Positions 9,901 through 21,900 of a stretch of DNA of 64,000 bases are shown here, piece by piece; within the stretch, counting starts at the first letter, position 1, and every line of letters begins with the position of its first letter. The notes beneath the pieces are model-generated. The model did no database searches. It saw nothing but the letters and a program-made list of their open reading frames with translations, and was not told where the DNA came from. This stretch comes from Rhynchopus euleeides. Taxonomy: Eukaryota; Euglenozoa; Diplonemea; Diplonemida; Diplonemidae. The stretch covers positions 372,001 through 436,000 of the forward strand of contig OY723261.1 in the NCBI GenBank assembly GCA_963210315.1, read 5' to 3'. The position numbers were made by a program, and so were the translations under genes.

Positions 9901-12900
9901 CGGGGGCGGCGGCGTCAGAGGGTCCTCCTGCGGTGCCGGTGGCCGCGTCGCTGGCTGCGCCGTAGGTGCCGAGCACTCGTACTCAAACTCGAATCCGAGG
10001 TCGTGCACGTAGCCGTCAGATGAGAACCGGACAATAACATCCTGCGAGTAGGTCTGGGGCCGCCTGTGCGGGAGCGAGTAGCCAGAGTGCGACCACTGCA
10101 GCTCGTATGTCCCGTTCGCGGCCAGGGTGTACAGGTGCACCTCGTCGTAACGCTTCTCCGTTGCAAAGCGCTTCCACTTCAGCGTCACAGACTCCCCGAC
10201 ACACTCTGTCTTCCAGCACAGCTCCTCATTCGGCCCGTATTGACGGCCACCGCCATGACGGTTCCTCCTGTCGTCGTCGTCGCCGTCATCGCTGCCTGAG
10301 TCCTTCTTGCCAGGGTGCTCCACCTCGCCCTCCTGCTTCACAAGGTCCGACATGTGGCGGCAGAAGGCTGGCACACGGGCCAGCGGGACGGGCGTCTGTG
10401 CGACAGGAGCAGGCTCCTCCTTGTGCACGTACAACAGCCTGTCGATCAGCCCGTTGTCGCCAAGAACCACGTCTGCTCCGCCATCGCCGTGGATCGTGTC
10501 ACTCCCGTCCGACCCGTCCAGCACGTCGTGCCCACCAGTCAAGTCATCATCGCCTGCACCGCCGTACAGCACGTCGTCGCCCTGCTGCCCGAGCAGGACG
10601 TCGTCACCGTCGTCTCCGTGCAGGGTGTCGTTTGCACCCCCCGCATCATCCCCCGTGTAAATCGACTTGTACTGGTGCTCCACGCGGAACGACCCGTTGA
10701 ACAGTGCGTGGTCTCCCAGCAGCACGTCGAAGTTGTTCCCGCCGTGCAGCGTGTCACTTGCTGCCCCACCGAAGAGGTAGTCATCACCGTCATCCCCGTA
10801 CAGCACGTCGTCCCCGCCAATCCCCTCCACAGGGTCAATGGTGCGCGCCCAGAGGATGGTGTGGTTGGCCCGCTGCATCTCCGCCTCGGCCTGGTCTCCG
10901 AACACCATGTCCTGGCCCGTCCCGCCGGACACCCAGTCGTCGCCCTGCTGGCCCACAACGAAGTCGTCACCTGGGCCTGCCTCGATCCTGTCGCCACCAC
11001 CAAACTTCGACGCGGTGAACTCGGACGTGAAGGTGCGTGTCCCCACCAGCTTCTTGTCCTGCTCGATGCTTGCGCTGTCACCGAAGATGTGGTCGATACC
11101 CTCGCCACCGAAGATGGCGTCACTGTCCTCACCGCCCACCACGTAGTCGTTGTTGTCCCCGGCGTAGATGGTGTCCTTCCCGCCTGACTTCTCGTCGAAC
11201 GACTTGAGGGTCTGTAAAGTGGAGAATGATTGGGACAGTGCATTGTGACGCGACACGTTGGCACCTCCGGCAGCTGTGCCACAACATACCTGCTTCTTAC
11301 CCAGCGACACCCGTGCATGGTCACCGAAGATCCAATCATCCCCAGCTTGCCCGTACATCACATCGTCCGCCTGCCCACCGATGATGATGTCCTCGCCGGC
11401 CTCTCCCCAGATCTTGTCGTTGCCGCCGTTGTCCTCCACACCCCTGGCAATGCTCGTGATGCGCACGTTGTTCTTCTTCTGCCAGTGATTGCCGTGGTCT
11501 CCGAACACAACATCGTCACCAGTCCCGGCGTGCACCTCATCGCCAACAGCGCCACCGAACACAATGTCGTCGTCCGACCCACTGTGAATCTCGTCGCTGC
11601 CGCCGTGGATCACCGAGATCGTCGTTGCCTGCACAGGCCCCTCGACCTCCACAGTGACTTCGCCGTGGTCCCCAAAGACCGTGTCGTCGCCAGACTGTGT
11701 GCGCAGCACGTCGTTATCCTGACCGCCGAACACCAGGTCAGCGTCAGCACCACTGTCCACGACGTCGCGACCACCGGCCTGGGGGTTCTCCGTCGAGATA
11801 GACACGAAGAGGTCGCCCTCCACCGAAAGCTCGATCTTCCCGTGGTCACCGAAGACAACGTCCTCTTCTGTGCTGGTGGTGATGTGGTCTCCGGCCTGAC
11901 CGCCGAACACGTAGTCCTTGCCATCGTGTGTGTCGATCGTGTCCGCCCCGCCGTGGATGGTCGCGATGGACTCAAGCAGCGTATGGGTTGCAGCCTTCGG
12001 GCGCAGGTGCACCCTGCCGTGGTCGCCGAAGACCCAGTCGGCGCCGCTGTCGCCTGTCATGTTGTCACCAGCCTGCCCACCGAACAGGATGTCGTTGCCG
12101 TGTGCCCCGGTGATGGAATCGGGACCACCCCACTCCTCGGGGTCTGTGAAGACAGACTGCAGGAGAGTATCGCCCTTGGCGATCGTCACCGATCCGTGGT
12201 CTCCGAAGACCACGTCGTCCCCAGTGCTCACATCGATCGAGTCGGCCTCTGCCCCGCCGAACACCGTGTCGTTGCCGCTGTCCGTGGCAATCGTGTCTTC
12301 CCCACCGAGCGACGGGGCTGTGGATGTCAGTTGCACCTTGCCGTACTGCAGCTGAACCTGTCCGTGGTCTCCGAACACCACATCATCACCGCTGTGCGTC
12401 TGGATGTCGTCCCCGTCAGCACCACCGAACACCACATCGTCGCCTGTGTGTGTGCGAATAGTGTCCGCACCACCATCTGCCTCAGAGATCGACACAACCA
12501 CCGTCAGGTTCGTGCCAGGGCGGATCGTGACATTACCGTGATCGCCAAACACAACGTCCTTCCCTTCGTTCCCGTCGATGGTATCGCCGTCCTGCCCACC
12601 AAAGACCGTGTCTTCCCCAGACCCAGCCGTGATGGTGTCCGCCCCACCCACGGTTTCGTTCGTCTCGATGGAGAACAGCGTGATGTCGCCCTCCCCGGCG
12701 AGCTCGACTGACCCGTGGTCCCCGAACACCACATCGTCGTGCTTCCCCGCGTCGATCACGTCAGATCCGATACCGCCGAACACAACGTCCTTCCCTGATG
12801 CAACGTCAATCGTGTCATCCCCACCGTCCTCGGGGGACACCGACGCGTAGGTCGTCTCACCCGGTGCGTAAGACACACGCCCGTTGTCACCGAACACCAC

Positions 12901-15900
12901 GTCGTCGCCGCCCTCCGTCGTGATGTTGTCCCCGGAGACACCGCCAAACACAAGCTGGTTGCCGGCCTGCGCCGTGATGGTATCCACCCCACCGTGCTCA
13001 GTGTAGGTCGAGACAATCGTGTCCGTGCGCGCCCGGAAGTTGCGGGCGATATGTCCGAAGTCCCCGAAGACCCGGTTGTTACCCCCGTACACATCGATGG
13101 TGTCGCCTGCCTGCCCACCGAAGACGGTGTCGTCATCAGAACCCCCGAAGATCGTGTCGACACCGCCGTCAGTGGGGACATCGGCAAACACAGACCCATA
13201 CTCGATGCTGGTGATGCTGTAGTTCATCGCACCGTGGTCGCCGAACATCACATTGTCGCCCTTGCCGCCGTGCAGCGTATCAGCACCGCGCCCGCCGAAC
13301 ATGAAGTCACCGAGGTCGCCGCCGTAAAGCACGTCCCCTGTGCCGTCGCCGTCAGAGGGCGAGATGCTCTCCACAGTGCGGAAGGACACTGGCGGCACTG
13401 CGTGTGTCACACCAACTTCCGCCTCCCACCTGAACGTCACCGAACCGTGGTCACCCCACAGTGCGTTCACACCGGCGTTGCCGTAGATTGTGTCGTTCGA
13501 GATACCACCGAAGGCGTAGTCGTCACCGTCTGCCCCAACGATGGTGTCGGACCCCCCGAGGGACGCGGCATGCACTGAGTAGAACCAAGCAAACCCGGGC
13601 TTCGCCTCGTAGTGCCCGTAGTCGCCGAACATCACATCAGTGCCATTCCCACCCAGCAGGATGTCCTCACCGTGACCGCCGACCAACAGGTCGTCCCCCT
13701 CCTCGCCCTCGATGACGTCGGTGTTGCCGCGGACAGGCGCGAAGGCCTCCAGCTGGACAGACGAGTGCACAAGATGCGCCTCGGCGACAACAGGCACGTC
13801 GATGATCACAGGAGGCGCGTCGATGCTGAAGGTCACATTCCCCGTGGCGTGGTCACCGAACAGCCAGTCATCCTCCGTACCACCCTGCAGCAGGTCGTCC
13901 CCCTGCCCACCCATCAGCAGATCGCGCCCCGTCTCGCCGAACAGCTTGTCACCTGTACCCGTGCTCTCCGGGCGAGTCACCGACACGGCTTCAAAGGTGT
14001 AGTCCGTCGGGGTGGTGAACTGCAGAATGCCGTGGTCACCAAATACCACGTCGTGCCCTGGTCCGGCCCACACGTTGTCGGCACCAGGCCCGCCCATGAC
14101 AATGTCATTCCCGTAACTTGCGCGGATCACATCGTCATCGCCGTAGTCTGGCAGCGTCGCCTCAATGGTCGCAAGCTTTGCCTTGCCAGTGTGCACCACG
14201 AGCACAGTGGCGTGGTCACCCGCAAGCAGGTCGTCGCCAGTTCCGCCCGAAATGTCGTCGTGCCCCCGCCCGCCAATCACAATGTCGCGCCCGCGACCCG
14301 ACACGAGGGTGTCGTTCCCACCCTCTGTGGTGCAGATCGACTCCACCCGTGTCATGTTCCCGTCGGTGAAACGCACAATACCGAAATCGCCCAGCAGCAC
14401 GTCGTCGCCGTTCTCTGTGTACACCTTGTCCTGATTGCCACCACCGAACACGATGTTTGACGCGTAGCCCGACGTGGTCACCAGGTCCTCGCCCTCCGCC
14501 TCGGTGCCGCACGTGCCGGTGAAGACATCCGAGGGGTAGTGCGCCACCCCGCTGAGCGGTGCTGTGGTGGTGCGTGGGGTTGCCAGCTGGTCCACACCCC
14601 CGTACAGTGCAGTACCGACGTCGCCGAAGATGATGTCGCCACCCAGCCCAGACAGGATGCGGTCGCCCCCCGTGCCGCCCACAAGCACCAGCGGGAGGGT
14701 TGACTTGCTTGCGTCAATGGTGTCGTCCCCCTCTTCTGTCCCACCGACGAAGAACCCGTCGCGGCCGTTCTGCAGGCTCACGGTCAGAGTGTCATTCCCA
14801 GGCCCGGTGAACACAGACGTGACGGTACGCGTCCCGTTGACATCAGGCCCGTATGTCCCGGACACAAGCACGGTGTCCTTCTCTGCCCCGAGCCACACGC
14901 TAATGCCGCGTGTGTAGTCGGCCCCGGTGAAGGTGATAGTCGCTGGGGAGAAGCCCGTCAGCTTGCCCGCCTCGAGGACTGCTGCCTCCCTGCCCGTCGT
15001 CCCGACGCTGTCGGAGACCAGCAGACGCCCGCGCCCCGTCTCGCCGATGTCGATGGACAGAGGGCCTTCCACGTAGTCCAGACGCCCTGACACGAATGTC
15101 ACAGCCTGTGCCGCAGCGGTGTTGAGCACCAGGGCATCAGAAGCCACAACCACTGTGTCGTCCCCGCCGTGCGTCCGCACAGCTGTCGGCACCGAGGTCC
15201 CACGCACGTTCAGGACATCCGGATTTGTGATACCGAGGTCGATGTCCAGGGATTCCATGCCCACATACGCAATGCCAGCCGCAATTGGGTGTGCATCGTG
15301 GCGCAGGCCGGCAAGAAGCTCGACCGACGCCCCGACGACGTGCGTCGTGTCCACGGACATCTCCGACACTGCCGACGTTGCGAGCTCCCCAGTGTAGCGC
15401 ACGACGTACAGGAACGAGTCCCCGCCGAGCTTGTCGACACGGAAGCTCTGCACACACTGGGCGATCATCTGGACGCCGCACGAGGTCTTGTTAGGCAGCA
15501 CCACCGCCTGCAGGCGCTCCTGGATAGACGCGCCAGACGCACCGACGGCGAAGCTCTCGTTGTAGACCTTGCCGTCCACGCTGAAGCTGAGGCTGAAGGT
15601 CCCACTCACACCGCGCACAGCCACCAGCTGCACAGCCACAGACGAGCTGTCACGAGCGGGGTACATGCCAAGCCCCGTGAGCTCCGTACGCGACAGGAAC
15701 CCAGCAGCGCCCAGCGCGTTGCCACCACCGTTGTTCACAGCCACCGCATCAGTCCCTGCACCGCCCGACACGGCCACCAGGTCCTTGATGCCGCCCATCA
15801 GCCCCGCCTCATCCCCGAAGTCGAACCTGTCGGCCCCAAGCGACCCATCCAGCACCACAGGGCCGTCAGCACCACGGATGACGAAGTGGTCGTTGCCCTT

Positions 15901-18900
15901 TCCGCCGTTGACGTATGTGGTTCCGGCGGCGGTCCCGTTGATGAGCACGGTGTCCACCGCAGGTCCCAGGTTCAGCACCACCTCTTCGAAGTCGTAGTAC
16001 TGGATACCTCCCAGGACGGTCTCGCCACCCAGGACGCGCTCGTTGCCCATACCCATCCCTGTGATTCGCCCGTTGGACATCGAGACTGTGGTCGGGAGGA
16101 ACCCGCCCGTGTTCTCCACCACCAGACGGTCCACCTGCTCCTCCTCACGCACCGTCAGCCACGGGTTCGTCTGCCCAGGGAAGGCCTCGATGTCCGTCTC
16201 GCCTGGGTACTTCACAGCCTTGAGGATCGCCTCGGCTGCTGGTGCAGCGCCGCCACCCACCGTCAGTGGGCCCTGGATCTGGTACGCCAGTGCCGGCTGC
16301 GAAGCGAACTGCTGTGTCTCCTCGCCTGCCGTCTCGTCCAACTCGTCCACAATAGCCTGGACGGTGATCGTTGCAGGTGCGGCATACGTGTTCGTCTTGA
16401 ACGTGACCTGTGCAGGAGACACCGTCAGCTGCTTCTTGGTCGTCGCCCCACCCCACGACAGCAGCGTCGCAGCCACGTTGACATCCACAACCACATCCCC
16501 TGCCGGCTTTTGTGTCAGGTAAAGCAGGTATGTGTCGCCGGCCTCGTCCCCCTCCACCACCTCTGTCGCCCCGTGCGACTCCAGCACCACCAGCCCAGGC
16601 GCGTCGTCATCCAGGATCTCGATGTTGACCGTCTCCAGAGACAGCGCCCGGTACACTGTGTTCGACCCCGTCACATCGTGGTAGATTGCAACGAAGTGGA
16701 AGCCCTCCACATCTTGGTCATCCGTTGCCGTCACCGTCACCGTCTGCCGGCAGTTAGATCCCGAGGCGAAGGAGAAGGTCGAAGGAGATGCAGTTGCCTG
16801 TGACGTGTTGTAACGCAGCGACACCGACACGTCCTGCGGACGCGCGGATGCTACACACGGCTTGAGCAGCACATCGTATGTGACTGACTTCCCAACAGGG
16901 CCCAGACCCGACTCAGAGATACGCATCCCGTTCGCGTGGTCCGGCTTCAGCACGTACATCTCGGCCTGGTCGGCGTCGATGATCCGCACAGGCAACGGCG
17001 GCGTCTTCAGCTTGTCGTACCCATCCGTGTTCGACAGCTGCACGATGTCGTGAGCCAGGAAGAGTGCCTCGTTACCTTCCGGTGCCCGGTCGTTCACCAC
17101 TCTCACTGTGACGGTCCGCGCGATTCTCCAGTTGAAGATGTTGAACTTCAGCACATTAGGCGACACCGTCACAGATGCGGCGTTCGGGATCTCAGAGGGT
17201 GCACCAGGCACCACGACGTTGACCGTCACCTCCGAGAAGAAGGAGCTCAGGCCATGAACCATGCGGATGGTGTACACCCCAACCTGCTCGCTGCTTGACC
17301 CCGTTTCCAGCAACTGGAGGGGGTTCACACTGCTGATGACCATCGACGGAGAGTCCTGGTCAGTCACATATGCGGTCACGCCATGCGCCTCAAGCCCGTC
17401 GTACGCTGCGTCTGCCGTGCTCGACACCGCGTGTTCGATCACCCCGTTGTGGCCACGCAGATCCTTGCTGTTGACAGGCACAGAGTAGCGCGGGGTCACG
17501 TACACTGAGTCACTCCCGAGCCCTGCAAACACATTCGTCTTCACGTTGTCTGCTGTGCTCATGATGTAGATGCTGTCGTCCCCTGCACCCGTCGCCAACT
17601 CCACGCTCTCGATGCCTGTGAAGGTAATGAAGAGCCCTGCGCCGTAGATCCCGTTGCGTGTCACCACAAAAGTGTCAGGCAGGTCTGTTCCGATCGCCAC
17701 CAGGGTGTCGAAGCCCGGACCGCCGTCAATCGTGACCGGTGCGTTCACAGTGTAGTACACCACGTCGTTACCCTCATCCGTTGCCACATCCGTGTTGCCC
17801 AGGTTCGGGTCCGGCACCGACTTGTCCAACGAGCTGGCCAGGGCGAAGGCGCGCACTGTGAAGCGGTCGTTGCCAATGCCACCCCTCAGCGACAGTGTTC
17901 CAAGGTTCCGCATCACAACGAAGGAGTCCTCCCCACTCTCCCCGTTGCAGTTCATGTGGTCGCCGTTGCCGTCACTCAGGTAGCCCTCCGTCGTCAGGGT
18001 GGTGTTGAACACGTCGCCAGGCTCCGACATCCTGTCCACCACACGCTCCGAGTTGTAGAGCTGCCCGATCAGGAAGCGGTCGTTGCCTGCCCCGCCGTTC
18101 TGTGTCACAATGCTGGACGTCCCGTCGGTGGCAAACGTGTCGTCGCCGTTATGCCCGTTCACCGTGATGCCACCGTTGATGGTCCTGTCGACGTCCACCC
18201 GCTCCGCCTCCCCATCATGCACGCATGCGATGAACCCCGGGCGGAAGAGGATAGTGTCGGCGTAGGGTGTACCGTCCATGACAAGAACGTTCGTCTCCCC
18301 ACCGTTCTTCTGCACGTACCCCTCGTCGTGCAGTGTGATACGCGATGCGCCAGTCCCCGAGAACCCAATCTGGTACGTGTCATCCCCAAGCTGCCCATCC
18401 ATGGTCAGGGGGGCTGAGATGCGGTTGATCACAGTGTCGCCCTCGATTGTCAGAGGGATCTCCAGACGGTCATCGCCTCCGCCACCGTACACACGCGCAG
18501 GGCCGCTGATGCCGGCAACGACCAGCATGTCGCTTTCGTCACCACCGTTCACCAGCGTCAGCCCCGGGTGTGTCGAGCTGACGTTGAAAGAGGTGGCCCC
18601 GCGCAGCGGGAGGTCCACCGTAATCTGGACGAAGCCTGTGTACAGGACACCGAAGCTCGACATGCCCAGCCCTGTCACACGCGATGCCGTGAGCTCACCG
18701 GTGGTGTCGGTGGGGTCGAGGGAGTCGCTGATGATGAGGTACGACCCGCCGGCACCGTCAACCTTCACAGGCGACACGATGTCGTTCACCGTCGCGCTGC
18801 CCACAGTGATGGTGTCCGCACCCCCACGCGCAGCAATCTCCACAGACGCCCCCACAGGTGTGCTCACGACGGTGAACGTGTCGGTGCCTGTCGAAAGCGT

Positions 18901-21900
18901 GACACGGATCACCTCCATCTGACTGAACGTCAAAGTGCCAGTCATGCCCAGGTTGTCCACCGTGGTCGATGTAAGCGAACCTGTCGACACCCCCTGGGCG
19001 ACGACGTTGAGCGTGTCCTGCCCGCTGCCGCCGACAATGAACAGCTTGCCCGCAATAGCACTGCTGGCCTTCACTGTCACGACATCGTTCCCGCCGTTGA
19101 GGTAGACGTACAGCGACGTGCCCGCTGCCACCCCCTCGATGGTGAGGCTCGACATCAGGTTGTTGATCCGTACGTGCACCTGCTGGAATTCGCTGAAGAT
19201 GATGCCACCCGTGCCGATCCCAAACCCGCTGATCTTGGTGGCCGTGATGGTTCCGGCCTCCAGCTGGGACTTCCGCCCAGTCATGTCCAGGATAAGCCAG
19301 TCCTGCCCAGCGTCATTGCCGCCAACGAACCTACCACCCGACCGGGGGTTCTCGAGAAGGATCTTGTCACCGAACCGCGCACCGTCTGCCTCGTATGTTG
19401 CGTAGTTTGTGAACTCCTGTGCCTGCCTGTTGTCCTCCTGCCCGCTGGCCGGAGGCACACCAAAGAGCACGACAGCCTCTTCGCTCCCTGCCTCGCCGTT
19501 GACGTGGCGGATAGTGAAGTATTCGCCCCCATCGTTGGTGTTTCCGGTCAGGCGGCGACCAGCACGCGAGCCCATGTTCAGCTTCAGCTTCGATGACTCC
19601 ACCTCGGCCAGGATGGGCAGGGCAGGCGGTGTCGTGTCGATCTCCAGGAAGCAGATGCTCTTCGAGAAACTGTACACCGACTCCCACCGACCACGCGGCC
19701 AGCAGCCGTACCACTTGCACTTCCAGTTGACGAAGGGGTTGAAGATGTCCACGCTGAAGGAGACCCCGGCGCACATCTTGATCTTGATGTTAAAGATGTC
19801 GAGGAACGACCCCTTCTCCACGATGCTCTTGATCTCGCTGAACCGGATCTTCCCGTCGTCGTTCGGGTCGTACAGGTCGATGGACCCGGTGAAGCTGAAG
19901 AATCCGCTTCCACTCAGCTTTGCCAGCCCAACGTTCAGCGTGGCCCCCACACGCACAGTCCCCGCAGAGTACAGCTCGGGGATGTCCACACCGCCTGTGC
20001 CTGTGGGAATGTCTGTGTCGGACAGGAAGAACCCATCCAACGCCAGCAGCGGGTCCTTCTGCTCGATGGCACGGCGAATACCCGACGTGTCGTAGCCCAT
20101 AGAGATGCGCGCACGGAACTGGAAAGACCCATAGAAGTCCACGACAATGATACCTGCGGCAATAGGAAACCAGAAGTCAATGGTCACGTCGATCTCCATC
20201 ACGGGCGAGTTGACCACGAACAGGTCCACGTCCTTTCCGGTGATCAGCGCGAGCACACCCTTGGGCGAGAGGAACGGCAGGTTGAAGATGGCATTCGGGT
20301 CCGTCAGCTTCTTAAACAGGCCCTTCATGCTCGAAGGCCCCTTGTTCGACGCATCCGACGACGGCTTGGAGTCGTCCAGCACCACAGCCTGACGCTTCAC
20401 CGGTGTGAAGCCGGCAGGAAGCGTGAGCCCGCCACTGTAACGCTCGGCGCCGCTCTTCTTGATTTCCCAGGTGCCGAAGGACAGCTTGAGGTTGCCCTGG
20501 AAGTTTGCCAGATCGGTGATGACATCAATAACAAGGATCGCCAGCTCGATCACCTCCTTCACTGCGTTCACGTACCCGAGGACGTTCTTCACGCTCCCAC
20601 GCACAGGACCACCCGCCCCCAGCAGCCCGTTCAGCAACACCTCCGGCAGCTCCAGCAGCGACAGGTCACGCTTGGCCAGGTCAGAGATGACAGGGAGCGG
20701 GGCGGAGAGCGCATCGAGGATGGGCTTGATGGGGCCCAGGAAACCCGCCAGCTTCCCGAAGATGGGCTTCAGGACGCTAGACACGAATTCACTAAGGTCC
20801 AGCGACACGTCGTTCAGGATAAACGTCGGGCTCGGGAAGCCCTCGCTTGGGATCGTCTCGTTCGCTGCAGGGAGCGCGGCCACGGTCCCCTTCTTGAGCC
20901 CACGGGTCGAGGGCTTCTTCCACTCTGCTGAGTAGTAGCTGAAGATCTCCGTTGAGAACTCGGGGAGCCCCTCAACACCCTTCAGCCCCAGTGTCAGCTT
21001 CATCCCGAGCGCTGCCTCGAACACTGCCTGAGCACGGATCAGCGACGCACCACCGCTCTTGATCTCGCGGAAGGTCAGAGCCCCGTCACCGTTCTCCTCC
21101 GTCAGGTCGACAGACACACGCCCGAGCAGCCGCGTCACCTCGTCAAGGTTCACCACAGACGCCTTCAGGATGAACAGCTCGCCCGACGCCGTCAGCCCCG
21201 GGAGCGTGAGGCCTGCGTACACCTCCATGTCCGTCCCGTCGGAGCCCTCGTCCCCCTCGACGTTGAGGTAGAAACCGCGGGACACGCTGACGCCGAAGTA
21301 GAGGTTGAAGTTCCAGCCCACCAGCAGCTTCACACCCCCCTGCACGTCCAGCTTCAGCGGCAGCTCGTCCATCCCGAGGTCGAAGTCAAAGGCATCCTCA
21401 AACAGGATGTCCTTGCCAAGCTTGACCTGCCACTCCAGCGCGTCGGCAGTCTCCAGGCTTGCACCGGGCAGCTTGATCCCAGTGACGGGGTCCAAGACGG
21501 TCGCGGAGATGTCCTTGCCGAAGGGGAACTCCGTGGAGGGCTTCTCCTTGATCACCAGGTTGATGTCCTGCTTGAGGATGCCGTACTTCGTGCCCAAGAG
21601 ATCCGTCATCACATCACGAAGCGCGCTTGCGACGTTCGCATTTGCGTCGGATCCGGTCAGCTGGTTGAGACGCGCACGCACGTTTGTCACAAGCTCCGGC
21701 TTGAAGCTTCCGATGAAGTCCCGCTTGATGGTCGTCCGGATCTTGTCCTTCACAATCGGTGCGTTGAGCGACCCCAGCACCCCGTCAGCCGCGGTGACAG
21801 CGAGCTCCACCTTGGCGAACATGTTCTCGATACCCGTGACAATGGCCTCCTTGTCGGTCAGCAGTGCCTCCAAGGGGTTCAGCTTCTTGAGGCTGAGGGT

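Noticed and set aside
7945-10023. Plus-strand open frame of 692 codons
   Set aside because: Antisense shadow of the RTX region; its repetitive Val/His/Arg composition mirrors the repeats on the other strand.
10400-14660. CRISPR-like regular spacing of repeats
   Set aside because: The regular repeats are protein-coding RTX units that vary throughout; there are no constant repeats with unique spacers.
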